From contig MNCI01003938.1 in NCBI GenBank assembly GCA_015680685.1, positions 500,110-564,109 on the forward strand: DNA of 64,000 bases, in the 5' to 3' direction. Below, piece by piece: positions 23,750-36,600 of this stretch. Position 1 is the stretch's first letter. Each line of letters begins with the position of its first letter. The DNA is from Gnetum montanum. Its lineage: Eukaryota; Streptophyta; Gnetopsida; Gnetales; Gnetaceae. The notes beneath the pieces are model-generated. The model made no database searches and was not told the DNA's origin. It saw only the letters and a list, made by a program, of their open reading frames with translations. A program made the translations under genes and the position numbers.

Positions 23750-25031
23750 ATAACAGTTTCTTCACAAAGCCAAGTATTTCATGGAGATTAATAGACAACT
23801 TTACAAAGTATGTCCTGATGGCTTGGTTCAATGGTACATGCCCTAGGTGGACCAACTAAGAGTTCTCCAAGATACTCATGCGGGCCCTTGTGGGGGTCAC
23901 TATGCGGGGAGACGAACGGCTATTAAGATCCTGCTTGCAGGATATTATTGGCCAACATTATTTCAGGATGCCCATCGATTTGTCCAATCCTGTGAGTGTT
24001 GTCAACGTGATGGGGGAATGACTGCTAGAATGGAGGGTCTGCAATAATGGATTCAACCTTTAGAACCCTTTGACATTTAGGGAATAGACTTTATGGGGCC
24101 CATTACACCAATGTCCAATGGAAAAGCTGACATCATTGTTACCGTAGACTATCTAACGAAATGCGCTGAAACAGCTGCTATTACAGACTGCAAATCATCT
24201 ACAACTGCACGATTTGTGCAACAACAAATCGTAAGTAGGTTTGGTGTGCCACGTGCACTTATNATGCAACAACAAATCGTAAGTAGGTTTGGTGTGCCAC
24301 GTGCACTTATCTCGGATAATGGAACATACTTCATAGGTGAAAATTTTCTGAAGTTAATGCAACGCTTAGGGGTTGAACTTAAATTGACTACACCTTGTCA
24401 CCCCCAAGCTAATGGACAAGCTGAGGTCACCAATAGGGAGATCACTAAAATATTGATGAGGACAATTAGCAAGTATAGGCAAGATTGGAGCACTAAACTG
24501 AATGATGCTCTTTGGGCATACCACTCCACTTGGAAACTCCCTACAAGCTATTCTTCCTGTGAGTTAGTGTACGGAAAACTTCCAAAGCTCCCAATTCAAA
24601 CCGAGCTCCGTATACTATCCATGGCTTGTGACCTCCATCTCGACCTTCATCTAGCACAAAAACAAAGGTTGGCAACTTTAAACGTGCTAGATGAAAACCA
24701 ATTAGCTACCCTGTCATCAAATGAGTTGCACAAGGCATATAACAAGCAACTTCATGACTTAAAAATTCAAAAGGTTAAGTATCAACCAGGAGATAAGGTT
24801 CTCTACTGGAACCCCACACATGTGCCACAACGCACAAAATTTCAAACATTATGGAAAGGACCTTACATTATTCATACAACCTTTCCTTCAAGGGCCATAA
24901 CCATATACAAACCTAAGAGCCCTAATAAGAGATTACTAGTCAATGTGCAACAGACCAAAACCTTCCATGAACTTAGAACAGCCAGTGCCCATAATACCTC
25001 TGAGAAGGGACAACCCCGCTCATTATTTTAG
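23750..25031 (+). pseudogene. Gypsy integrase (broken)
   Basis: The N-terminal H-H-C-C finger is at 23870-24010 (H..GGHYAG, then CECC). The core has GIDFMGP and VTVDYLTKC (first Asp region, 24075-24150), ISDNGTYF (second Asp, near 24315) and ANGQAEVTNREITK (Glu, near 24420). The C-terminal GPY/F module is near 24850 (LWKGPYIIHTTFPSRAITIY). Stops lie near 23755, 23845, 24045 and 24077. The 48 nt around the N at 24263 is an assembly duplication and adds 16 false residues in frame. No chromodomain follows; the frame ends with TAG at 25029-25031. Confidence 0.9.
24217..24310. other. Assembly join: 46 bp duplicated around an N
   Basis: Positions 24217-24262 and 24265-24310 are identical, separated by N (24263) and A. 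The duplicated stretch codes for the same integrase residues twice, which cannot be real in an otherwise collinear domain. Confidence 0.92.
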
Positions 25032-26547
25032 ATCTCCCCCTTCCAACTCAGTCATGGGGGAGATGGCCACCTCTGTTGATCAATCGAGGCCCTTAGCTCC
25101 TTTCTAAGTTTTTGTTTTACACATTTTTATTTTAAAAATTTCTTTAACTTCTCTTGTTTTTGTTTTGCAACATCATTTATACTCTTTCATTTCTTTATGT
25201 GTTTATTTATTTTGTTAGGTTCGTCACCTAATAAGTGCTCCTGATGGTGGTATGAACTGTATTCCATTGATTGCTAATGTTTGGTTTTTACCTTTGACTT
25301 ATAATGTTGATACTAAGGTATGGTTCTTTTGATATAACAGGCAATGAGTCCATGTCATCCATGCATTCATAAATTTCTATGGTCTCTCTTGGCTTGGAAA
25401 TGTACAATCCCCTTCTTTAAATCATAGAACTATCAACGAATTGGTGACTAGGCATTTCTCAAACTACGAAAGGACTCAAGGATTGAAAAGGGTGTGAATT
25501 CAAGGGGATTTGATGCATTTGTGCTGGCTATTCTCTTGGGTGCTTAGACGTTTCCTTCTTGGGTTTTCCTTACCATTCTGACGTTGCTCCATTATCGAGA
25601 AGCTAAGCTAATAAAAATAATAATTCTTTACATGGTGTGGTTCTCACGCAAAAAAAAAAGAGTGAGAATTCAAAGCACACCCCTTAGACAAAATAATCCT
25701 CTAGGCCACAAGCACTGGTTATGGAACTAAACAAACATGTTCCCTCTAACTAAGGCTCTCTCTCGCTTCCTACTTTTCCTTTTCTCGTTTCCTTGGAATG
25801 GTGGTGACTCTTTGGCGGAAGCATTCTTGCTACTTCAAGTGGATGGATTGGCCAAGTGTATTAATGCTAAGTCACTGAATGTGGATTGTCTAAGGCTGGA
25901 TTTGGAATGAGATCTACTAAGTCACATTAACCATAAATACACAAGGGGCTGTACACCACCTTGTTCTTGGGACTCCATTCCATTCTCTTCTCCTCATCAT
26001 TCTTTCTCCATTTTTCCACCTCATTGCCGACTGTATCAGTAGTCTATATTTTGGTTGATACATTGTTTTCTTTTTGGTAAATTCTTGTGGTTAAGACTTT
26101 AACTCTTGCTTCCAAATGACACTTTCAGAGCCTATGGACTCTTTGAATGTGGGATTGTCAGGGCATTAAGGGCATGAGCTTGCTTTGGGGAGGACCCACT
26201 GGCATTCCTATTTCGTGCATCAGTTAACTTCTTTCCCTTAAAAATTTCCGTAATCAACATTTATTTTGTTCATTTCCACCTTTGACATCCATTTTATCGA
26301 CGTTGTCGTTGTTTCTTTTTCTCCATCTTTCTCCTTCCTTATATTTTTCCATTCTATCACTATCAGAGGATCGCTCTTAGTCATGGGGGTCTTGGTCCAA
26401 TTTTTTCAATTTTCTCCTAACCCCTACACCTTAGGTAGTCACCAGTGTTATATCTCCAAAATCCGTATTAGCCATATCACAACTCAGCCAATAAACCATA
26501 CACCAAGGCAAGGTATCAACTGCACTATGATTTATTTATCCTTGCTA
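25032..26547 (+). other. 3' non-coding region of the gypsy element
   Basis: This is T- and C-rich with no coding resemblance. Two purine runs of the form TCATGGGGG (25053-25061 and 26381-26389) are candidate polypurine tracts. Long 3' non-coding regions are known from Athila/Tat elements. No TGATGAG LTR start follows either tract, so the first ~620 bp of the 3' LTR are missing. Confidence 0.6.
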
Positions 26548-26703
26548 ATAAGACAATACAAGTAAGTTTGGGAAGACAGTGATTAATTAACCTTAAGTGT
26601 TCCATTAGGGCGCGTAAGCACTTAGTCCTTGGAGTTCAACCAGATTGTGCGTGAGACGTGCCTATTCATATGGTTGAGTGTAGGGGTACCTCGCCACTCA
26701 TCA
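26548..26703 (+). repeat. 3' LTR of the gypsy element (5'-truncated)
   Basis: It aligns with 18439-18593 with few differences (GACAATACAAGTAAGTTTGG, AAGTGTTCCATTAGGGC, GTTGAGTGTAGGGGTACC) and ends GCCACTCATCA. It is followed by the AAGAT target duplication at 26704-26708. Confidence 0.9.
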
Positions 26704-26708
26704 AAGAT
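26704..26708. repeat. Target-site duplication AAGAT (right)
   Basis: This is the partner of 17811-17815. Removing 17816-26708 rejoins the two halves of the LINE ORF2 on the minus strand. Confidence 0.9.
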
Positions 26709-29700
26709 CAACTATTATCATCCTTAGGTTTTCCTTGCATAAGTATGTTTCTTAGAAAAAGCATCAAAACATCATCTCCATTAATGAACTTCGCAATCCA
26801 TTTTGTAACAAGATAAATACCTTATTTATAACAATTAATAAGGCTAAGTCCATCTTTCTTACCACTAGTGCAAATATCCCAAGTAACTCTAGAAAAACCT
26901 TTTCTATATTGCTTAGTAGACCAAAGAAACTAACAAATAATACAATCAATTCTATCATAACAAGTTTTAGAAGGATCCCAAAAACTAGAGTAATAAATAT
27001 GAGTTCATTAAAGCATTTACTTAATAACTAAAAATTTATTGGTTAGGGTAGTAATTTTTTTCTTTTCATTTATCTAGCTTCCTTTCAATTTTATCAACCA
27101 CATAATTCCACAAAATAGCAATATTAGGCTAAAAATAAAAAGGTATTTCTAAAACTTTAAAGACATAATATTTTTTCAAGATTTTCCAAAAGAATGACAA
27201 TCCTTGAGGCACAAGTACAAAAACTTGAAGTGAGGAACGAAAAACTGGAAGATCAATTGCCTATTCAAGCAAAGACAATCGCATCTAGTTCAAGGTCATC
27301 TATCCATAAGTTCTAAGCCAAAGAACCCAAGGTCTACAAGGGTGACCAAGATGAAAAACTCTTGGATGCCTTCATCTTTGAGATGGAGCTCTTCCTCAAC
27401 ATGAATGAATACCCAAAAGAGATGAAGATCAATATCGCTTCCTAGTTCTTGAGATGAGATGCTCAAACTTGGTGGCTCAACATTATTTGAAAGATGAAAA
27501 TAGGGACAACTCAAATGTTATTTAAGATGGGAAATTACTTTAAAACTAAGGCCTAAGAGTAACAAAATCATCAATATTACCCTTACAATAAATAGAAAAT
27601 GTTTGATAATTGATCCGAGAGCTAGATAACATGTAGTAATCTAGCTAAAAGAGTATTAATATGTTGTATAGAATCATTGATCATAAAAAAAAGAATCATC
27701 GACAAAGTGGATGTTAAGCAATTGCACATCTTGTTCATCAATAAAAATTTCTGTAATGATATTCCTTTGTAGATCATAACATAAATGATGTAAGTGAAAG
27801 TTTGTAGCAATAATAAAAGGATATGGAGCTAGGGGAAAAACTTGAAGAACTAACCATTGATGAGAAAATAAAGAACTTAATCCAAAATTAGTAGTAAATT
27901 GAGCATTCGCATCACTGAATAAGGTATGAATACGACGAATAAAATAATCATCAAATCCCATTTTATAGAGACAAGAAATAATGAAATTTCATTCAATTCT
28001 ATCACAAAATTTGCCATCATCTAACTTAATAAAAGTAATATTTTGGTTAGTATCAAAAGCCTACTACATTCCCTTCCAAGCTACAATAACATTATTTAAG
28101 ATATGTCTACTTTTAAAAAAATGATTCTAAGATTTGATAATATTTTAAATGACCTTTTGAATTTGACAATCCATGCATTTAGGTAAAATTTCATAAGTAT
28201 TGTTAAGAAGAGTAGCATAGTTTCAATTACCAATATGTTGAAGATCTTCATTCTTAGGAAAAAGATGAATCATATCTTTATTAATATTTTTACCAAGAGA
28301 AACCTTTTTAATGGATTTTAGAAAACATAAAAGAGGTCATCTTCAACAATGTTGCAATGCTTCTTAAAACATTTAATTGAAAAATGATCAAAATTTGGAG
28401 CTTTGCCATCTTCTAAAATATGACAAAGATAGAATATATTTCCAAATCTCTTATTGATATTTCAAATTTTTCTGAGCATAAATATTACATAGTCCAAGGT
28501 CTCCTTTTTCACTATGACAAGTAATCCAAATAACTCTTCCAAGGTCATCAAAACTAGAATTTAAAACTTTTCCACTCTAATTTTTATTAATAAGAATATC
28601 AACATCTCCTTTATTAACTTCAAGAGCAATAGAAAAAATAATGAATTTTTTTAAAATGCATTTACAAAAAAAAACAAACAAACATCATGCACTAAAATCT
28701 TAATTTTTTACAAAAAAAGAAAATCTAGGTATCAATGCCACTTTGAAAGATACTCCCATACAATATTTCCTCAAGACCTATCAAAGAGGCCTTAAAATTC
28801 CATGGAAAAACTAACATTGAGATGTGGGGGAGGATGCACCCATCCTTGATTTTTCAAGCAAAGCATTTGTCTCACAATCCATGTTACTTATAAGGGAAAA
28901 AGAATTATATAATAAAAAAACATTTGGAACAATAATAGAAGTAGAGAGAGGGAGATATCTTTGAAGTTTTTAAATTTAAAGTAGTATCTATAAGACTCTT
29001 CTTTTTTTCTTGCACTAAGTGAAATCAATTTGCATCAGTATTTCCATTACTAGTCCCTATTAAAAAAAAATTTCTCTAAATAGAAATTCTCTTTACATAT
29101 TAAAAGTTTACTAGCACCCTTAGAATTAAAAAGATTAGTTAAAGGTTGAAAACTTAGTTAAAAGATTAGTTAAGTATGCTTATTAAAAATTACTATTATC
29201 TACTTTTTCTTAATATTGTTGTTTCTTTTCCTCATGAACAACTTTTTTCTTAAGAATAGGATAATAGTGCAACATCCTCACAAATTGTAGTATGTAATTT
29301 TTTGGGAAAAACAATGACTACCAAACTTGAACTTTAATTCAGTCTCCCTCTTTCATAAATTAATCTCTACAAAACAACATGTGCGCTACACATCATCAAA
29401 TAATATTTTTGACTTTACCTTTAGGATTGTGTCAATGTTGCCAAAAATTTCACTTTCAACACTTTGAAAAATAAGAGGAATATTTTCTAATTCTATCCAA
29501 CAAGAAATTTTAGATTAATTAGAATAATAAGAATTAAAATCCACTTTCCATTCCCAATCAGTAAAAGTAATACATTCATCCATAAAAACTTCAAGATCCA
29601 ATGATTTCTCAATCATTTCAGAACTAGACAGTTCGACAAGAAAAAAGATTTGGAAAAATAATGAGAATGCAACAAAATTAATTCCATACTGCTCAATGAT

Positions 29701-29900
29701 AGCTTGAATCCATGGTGTAAATCCCTTATTTGGATGGATAAATCTAATAATTTGCAAAACTATGTATTGTGAAGTGATATTATTTGATAGGAATTCATAA
29801 TCATCAGGTAAAACAAAATCAGAAGCTTCAGAATTCTTCATAATCTTTATAGTCTAAGATACATTAGAATTTTCCACCTTTATATCATTCCAAACCAAAA
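26709..29900 (-). pseudogene. Non-LTR retrotransposon (LINE), ORF1 remnant and RT
   Basis: Minus strand. ORF1-like coding at 29300-29841 includes a long open frame and CWIELENIPLIFQSVESEIF, typical of the plant LINE DUF4283 region. ORF2 RT blocks are: ILNNVIVAWKGM (near 28090), WNFIISCLYKMGF and FIRRIHTLFSDANAQ (27900-28000), FPLAPYPFIIAT (near 27820), and the catalytic FVDD in HFVDDSFF (near 27690). EIPFYF and the following LWNYVVDKIERKLDK are near 27110-27160, and KQYRKGFSRVTWDICTSGKK is near 26870-26930. Frameshifts and stops are frequent. A gypsy gag fragment (27185-27545) and the gypsy element interrupt it. Confidence 0.8.
27185..27545 (+). pseudogene. Ty3/gypsy gag fragment inside the LINE
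   Basis: The plus strand reads MTILEAQVQKLEVRNEKLED (coiled coil), then AKEPKVYKGDQDEKLLDAFI, FEMELFLNMNEYPKEMKINI and AQTWWLNII. This is the start of a Retrotrans_gag domain (…F.G.......F...ME.YF......KI..A...L...A..WW). It lies between RT blocks of the minus-strand LINE and has stops at 27316, 27445 and 27457. It comes from a different gypsy lineage from the neighbouring element. Confidence 0.75.
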
Positions 29901-32900
29901 GAATTTTTGTCATAATAACTCTATAAGAAACTCTTAAGATGAATAAACCACTAAGAAAATTTGCCAAAATTCCAAAACTAGAAATTTATCTTCCCATGTA
30001 ACAAGTAGCCAATAATGAGTTGGCCTTAATTTAGTATGTGAATGATTTTATTTAAAGGCAAGCTACAATAAGCATTCAAATGTTTCTTGTATTGGTTAGT
30101 GTCCATCGTTCATGTTTATGTCTTTGGAGTTAGAGGATTACCATCTAGCCATTGTAGATAATGTTATCATATTGAATTTTTAGCTATGTATGATTATTAA
30201 ATGATATTTTGCAAATTTTAAAGGTAAATTTAAAAAATATTAAAGAACTCCTTTTAATAATATTAGAAAGAAAAAGTTGACATTTAAAAATCATAGATAT
30301 TAATAAGAATTACAATACCTCCCTTCATTCTAGCAAATGAAGCAAAAAACTTATTATCTTTAAATAATGAATTATCCCATTAGAGTAAAACATTTTTATA
30401 AATTATTGACATAATGATAAAGAATCATATTAAACATGCTTAGGAACCTTAGCCTAGCTAAATAACACGTGGCATATGATGTAAAATCCATCAACTTTTG
30501 TTGCCTACAGGAGGAAATTCCATTTACTAAAGTGAAGATACTTCTAAACCAAAGATGATTTGTGTTTAATACACTCCAAATAATATCTTAAAAGTATCTT
30601 CCAGTGTTCATTATCTTTGATGCACCCATAGATCTATTGTAGACACTATAACTATTATTGTATTTTGCATATTACGAAAACCTAATTTAGTACATGAACA
30701 AGAGCCTAAACAAATATTACAAGCTACTATAGTTTGTATGTGTCAATGCAAGGATAGAAGACTAAGGATAAAATAGTAATAAACATGTAAATGCTAGTAA
30801 TAGATTGTTCAACCAATTAGCTCATTATCTTGTTAGGAAATAGGTTACTAGTTCAAATCACACTTGAGGTATCATTATATTCCTCTATAATTCTTCTAAA
30901 GTATCTTGCTGGCTATATTTTCCTAAAGGCTTAATGCTCATCCTATCATGTTTCTAAACAATGCCCAAACTTTGTCTTTATTATTTTGTGAAGTCTCCAA
31001 AGTCAAGTAGTTGGAAGTTTTATTAGTTATAAATTATTTACCAACAATGGCTTTTAAAGACCATGCAAAATGTGAAATTTTATTAGAAATAGCATAGTTA
31101 GAGAAAATTAACCAAATAGGAAAGAGGGAACTAATGAAGCATTATGATAGAGGATGTCATATGTAACAAAGCTCATGGACCTCACTATAAGTGAACAATT
31201 AAAGCAATAAGCAAATAAATATGAGTTATGTCAAGATTTTGTTTCTCTTCTCTTAATTCATCTTTTATCAATTTGAGAGGCTACCTTAGTTTTTGCTCCA
31301 TGAAGAGCCCTCCATTCATGATTTCATGAAACCATGAATCTCTCAACTACAATCTCCCATTATAGGACAAATTAGTTGAATTCTCTCATACAAATCCTCC
31401 TCATGATTTATTCAATTTGTTCTTACATTCTCTCAATCCCACAAACTATTTTCTCTTGATCTCTCAAACTCTTAAAACTTTTCATCCTTTTACACCATTA
31501 AACGCTCAAGATGCCTTAAAGAGATGAACATCATGCATCCAAGAGACACTAAATTTATGTTTTAATTTCATGTTTGGTTTTTATGCATCAATGTGTATGA
31601 AGAATATTATAGATGCAAGTGTATTTTAAAATTCATAGTGTTATTTCCTAGCATAAAAGCCAAGCTTATCATGTAGTTTGATCATGTTTTTCATTTCATA
31701 TATCTAATTTTTGTATTTAAAGATTCAAGAAGAGTTAGATTAAGTTTATATAATTTTTTTGATCTTTTTTTTCTTTTGCATGCTTGATGGGATTATGTTA
31801 TGTTGAAGAAGAGGCCATGTTAATGCTTTTGTTTGAATTATTAATTTCTCATGAATTGTTGAAGATGTTAAAGGGCCACGCCTTGCATATGCTTAAGTTT
31901 CTTTTTCTCATCAAATCTAAGGATTCATATTTTGATTCCAACCCTAAATATATGGAGGATTTTGATGTTTATGAAGGATAGTTTATGTTTAAAGAGAGAA
32001 CATTCTTTGTGTTAAAAATATGGGCATGTATTCCTATCTTTAATTAATACATTATGATCTCAAATATCATGAATATCAAGCCACCTTAGATTCAAGATCT
32101 AAGATCTTTGTGCATGAAATTAAGTCTAACAGAAAGCCTAATTAAACTCCAACTATCCTTATTTTTCAAGCCATGCAGCCCAATTTTTTGATGTAATCAA
32201 CCAATCCTTTCATGAATTAATAAATCAAGAATCCCAAACTGACTTTCCCATCTTGCCATGTCGAATACCAAGTCTAAACATTGAAATCAAAATAGATTTC
32301 CTTTTCATTTTACATGTGTTGAGTCTAATACAATCCAACACTACTCAAAAATAGCTAATGCTTCAATCACACTGAAATCCAAGAGCAACTTGACTTGCAG
32401 GTTTTTCATGCTGAAGTTGTGCTAGAATTGAGCCCTAATTCTTATTTAATAAGGGTCATGTCTATGTAGTTCTTAAGTTGTACTCTTGTCATGGTAGCAC
32501 TTTTCATTTGTTTTGCAGGTTGTAACTACTTCAATGGAATTGTACCATGATCAATTCAAGAGAAGTTGTGACACACTTACATCGCTTTTATGGCCATCTT
32601 ACAAAAGAAGCAAAATGACTCACAACCCAATCATGCCTAACCGGTGGCTATCCAGAAGTCTTAGCAAATGTCTTGTGCATTATTCATGCTAGGATTCTAA
32701 CCTATTGTTTTTGTTCTTCTGAGTATATTACAACATGTGATGAAATCACAAATTGTCATAATTTTGACACTATGACCCCCTTTAGCTCATGGTCAAGTCA
32801 CAATTAAAGATCTAGAAGCCACCTTACCTTAGCCCAATTTTTTTAACATTCACTACCTTCACCAACCCTTCATGCCACTTATTAAAAGAATGAAAAATTT

Positions 32901-33430
32901 AAAATATAAGATATTATTAAAAATAAAATATTTACAAAAAGGGCTTTGACATCAAATTCTTAATAAGCATAGAGTAAATGCAACAAAAATCCATAAACGA
33001 AGCCAAGCTTTAGAAGAAAATCGTTCAAAGGAAGATAGTTAACCAAGAATCAAGAATCAGAAAGAAGGATTTTAACTCAATCCAAGCAACCAAAAAAATG
33101 TAGTTGACTGGATAATTAGGTAGGACCAATGTGAAGAAAATGTGATTTTTCAAACCTTATCTTAATCTAATCAACCAAACAACAAATGAAAAGGTAAGGT
33201 TTTAGCTTAGTATAGGTGACCAATTGAATCTAGTCAACCAATCTAAAAGCAAGAAAACTTCATTCCATATTTTGGAGCTCTTGTAATTATCTAAATGTCA
33301 TTTAATTGAAATTTTGGGAAGCCTAATAGAGATTATTCTTACTCACATTACCTATATTTGATGCCCAAGGTTTTCTCATATTTCAATGCATAGAGTTCAT
33401 TACATAATTTGGTATCCTGTTGATTTATCA
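29901..33430. other. Unassigned intergenic DNA
   Basis: No gene was recognised apart from a SINE-like piece at 30811-30880. The 65-residue open frame at 31784-31981 (plus) has no motif. Between 31250 and 31520 the plus strand is pyrimidine-rich with repeated TCTCTCAA words. Confidence 0.4.
30811..30880 (+). repeat. tRNA-derived SINE-like piece
   Basis: TTAGCTCATTATCTTGTTAG resembles an RNA polymerase III A box and AGTTCAAATC, 20 bp later, a B box. Spacing and order match a tRNA head. No full tRNA cloverleaf is evident. Confidence 0.45.
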
Positions 33431-33435
33431 AGATC

Positions 33436-33690
33436 AATGAGTAAGCATTGTAAAGAGTCTAGTTGGCCACTAGTACTTGACCCACATCACTTATGATTAT
33501 ACCTTGATAGCCTAAACCATGTATTAATGGGAAAATATTATGAAAGGTATGGTTGGCTACTAGTATTTAACCCACATTTATTATGATTGTGCATAGGTTG
33601 TGATAATGGGTAAGCATTGTAAAGGATTTGGTTTACCACTAGCACCTGACCCACATCACTTGTGATTACTCATAAGAAAAAAACTATTTT
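33436..33690. repeat. Three-copy degenerate tandem repeat, about 80-89 bp
   Basis: Copies start near 33439, 33528 and 33606. Each holds TAAGCATTGTAAAG (or a variant), a TTGGCCACTAGTACTTGACC-like core and CACATCACTTATGATT. Confidence 0.75.
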
Positions 33691-36600
33691 TATGATTTAG
33701 AATGATAGAAAATAGGTAGACCATAAGGGTTGATTCTAGGATCAGCTATGTTCCAAGAGAGGTGAGGTTTATCCAAGAAGTCCTTGAGGAAGATTCTATC
33801 TCTAAAACAATTTTGAATAACTTATTTTCTTTGAAATTATATTCTACATCATCATTGTTTGATTTTTGGCATGGAGTAATCATTCTAAACTTGTAATACT
33901 TAAGATGGCATTTACATAGCATGTGGGGCCCTTCCTCCAACTTGTTCCAAATGAACCAAGGTTGTTGGCTATATTAAAAGGTTTTTAAACCTTCCTACAT
34001 GTTTGTATGCAGATTTAGGTGGTAGGAGCTAGAAGCTTGATGGTCATTAGAGTTATGATTAGTTAAGCTATTTTCTTTATTTTCTAACACATCCCACAAA
34101 GACAAGATTTTAGGACTGTTGGCGTAACATCATAGTGTTTCAAACTTAGGATTTTAGGTTTGTTAGTTACTTTCTTATGCTAAGGTACATTAGCGTAATG
34201 ATATATCTTAACATAATATGATCTATATTATGGTGTATCTTGCTAGTGAATTATGCTAATGTATTCTAATATCTTTCTTATGCTTAAGTTTATGATTATG
34301 CATCTTGAGGTTTGAACCCTTGAATTATTATTTATATGTATTTTGATGCACTTGTATTTCAATTATAATTGTTATCTCACAATATATTATTTGCTTATGA
34401 GCTTGTGTATAATGTATCTTGAAATAACCCTTTATATATTGGCAAGGATTGACCCTTGGACTTATTAGTAAGTATGCATGTTTTATTTTGTTTTGATGAT
34501 ATGTTTCTTAAGGCTTGGATCTTGGACATTGCTCTTATTACATTTGAAAATATTATTATTTTGTATTTCTTTTCTTGATTATTATTTCTTGTTGTTTGCT
34601 AATGCTTAATACCTCTAGGAAAGGGACAAGTTTGAAGGATAGTGATAGCCCATTAATGGTATTTTTATTTATGTTTTATTTATATTTTTCATATTTTATA
34701 TTATTTTTAGAATAATATAAGAATATGGTTTAAAATACATGTTAAGTAAGTATTTGGAGTTTATTCCAAATACTCTTTTATTTTATCTTGGAACTCATTA
34801 CTAGACATGTAGGCTTATTCTAGTACTTCATAGTGACTTTAACTCATTGGTTGATCATTGGACCCTTTTGTGGATACATGTTACCCGATTTTAGAAAATA
34901 GATTATTAATTATTTATTCTTAGAATTGCCCAAACCCTACCCCTTGTCGCTTTAAATACTTGACAATGTTGGCTCTCTTAGCATCAATTATGCTTTGTGT
35001 TCTCTTCCATTCTCTTACTTGTGCTTGTGTGTGGTGGACCTCTTAGAGGGTTTCTAGATCTAAACCTACTTGGTGAAGCCTTGTTCTCAGCTAATCTCCC
35101 AAGGTAAAGGAAATATTCCTAATTTTATCAATTTTGATAAGCAACTTACCTTCTTATACTTGCTTTCCTTTTATGATGGCTTGCATTCTAATCTAATTGT
35201 ATTACATGTGTTATCAATCTAACATGTTATTGCTAAATCTTTTTGTAATTCATCATTTTCACAATTTTTCACTTTGCATTTTGAATTCTCTTTCCACATG
35301 CATCATCTCCTCCTAGCAGTGCCAATCTCTAGGTGCATCATGACCTAGGTCACAATGGATCTAGGGGTCACGATGGATTTTCAGTGCATTTTATGGAGTA
35401 GCAACATGCACAAGACATTTAACATCAATGATGACCTTCAACAACAATAGCTAGCCAACATTTCAAGCATGTATGAGCATGTCTGTAGTGTTGGAAAGCT
35501 AGGAAATCTAACCTCTACGGTTGACTCATTTACAAGGGTTGTAGAAAAGGGTTACTAGTGTGAAAATAGGTAGGTCCTTATCATAGCAAAGTTAATTTAG
35601 AGGATTTTTTCAACCTAATGGTGCACTACCTAACTATTCTTATTATGGTAAAGTTGATTTAGAGTATTCTATTACCCTAGTAATGTGCAACCTACATTAG
35701 GAAACCTTTGGTAACAGCAAGGAGCTAAGAACTTAGGGTAGCTATAGAGTTGATACTAGTCATAATGTAATTGAACAATTGGTTTGTACATGCATTAGAG
35801 TTATACCCAATAGTTGTTCTTGTCTTGCATGAGGGTTAGTCTAAATAGGTGAGGTATAACACCAAACAATTCTTGATAGCTAGTTAAGTTAGTATCAACC
35901 TTGTAGTTATTCTAACATTTGATGCGCTAACTCATAAAATATCACTAGTAATGCAAATCTCAATTTAATGTGGCAATTTATGCATTAATGGTAAAGTTAA
36001 TGTGATATTTTATGTGTTAATGGTAATGTTAACAAACTTAATGACTGGTTAAGTTAATTGTATTTGTTGTTGGTTCTAACAATATAATTGACAACATCAG
36101 CCTCATCTTTCAGCTTATTCTAGGAGGCATCAAGATGGTTTCCTCTACAATAATGATGTTCTAATCCTTCCTTCACATGTTTCATGAATATTTTAGTTAG
36201 GAGGTTGGGATGGAGTTTCCAAGTGTCGATGTAGGTGCTAGATTAGAGTGTGCTGCAAGGGCATAGGTGATCAAGGATGCTTTGCAATCAAAGGATTCAA
36301 GCATTGTGCATTTCAAAGCTATGTCATGGATTTGTAATATGACTCATGTAGCTATCTTATGTACTTCTTGTAGCTTGTATCACAATTATTTATGCTTATG
36401 ATGTTGGCATGACATTGCGTAGATTTTATTAAGTGATGTATTCTCTATGGTTTGCTCAAGTATGTTAATTGGTTATTAAGATTCATACTTGGTAATTTGA
36501 GGTTATTGAATGATTTAATTTTGGATTTTAGGTTTTGCATATAGAATATATGGAATTTAATCATGCCCCTTAAGTGATTTTAAAAATTTATTTATGGTTA

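Larger units (their letters stand above)
17816..26703 (+). mobile_element. Ty3/gypsy LTR retrotransposon, Athila/Tat-like, inserted in a LINE
   Basis: A complete insertion with AAGAT target duplications. The order is 5' LTR, tRNA-Asp-type primer site, gag, protease, RT, RNase H, integrase, a long T-rich 3' non-coding stretch and a truncated 3' LTR. Protease to integrase lie in a single frame (21300-25031), interrupted by about ten stops. The RT catalytic motif is FMDN and the protease motif DSS, so the element is dead. Absence of a chromodomain, the FMD(D/N)FS.YG motif and the primer site suggest the non-chromovirus Athila/Tat side of the family. The 3' LTR retains only its last ~155 bp, so one internal deletion removed the junction with the 3' LTR. 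Confidence 0.92.

Noticed and set aside
34641-35330. Confident LTR call for the TGATAGCCC… block
   Set aside because: A purine-rich lead-in and a TATA-like box are seen, but no second copy, target duplication or primer site was found.
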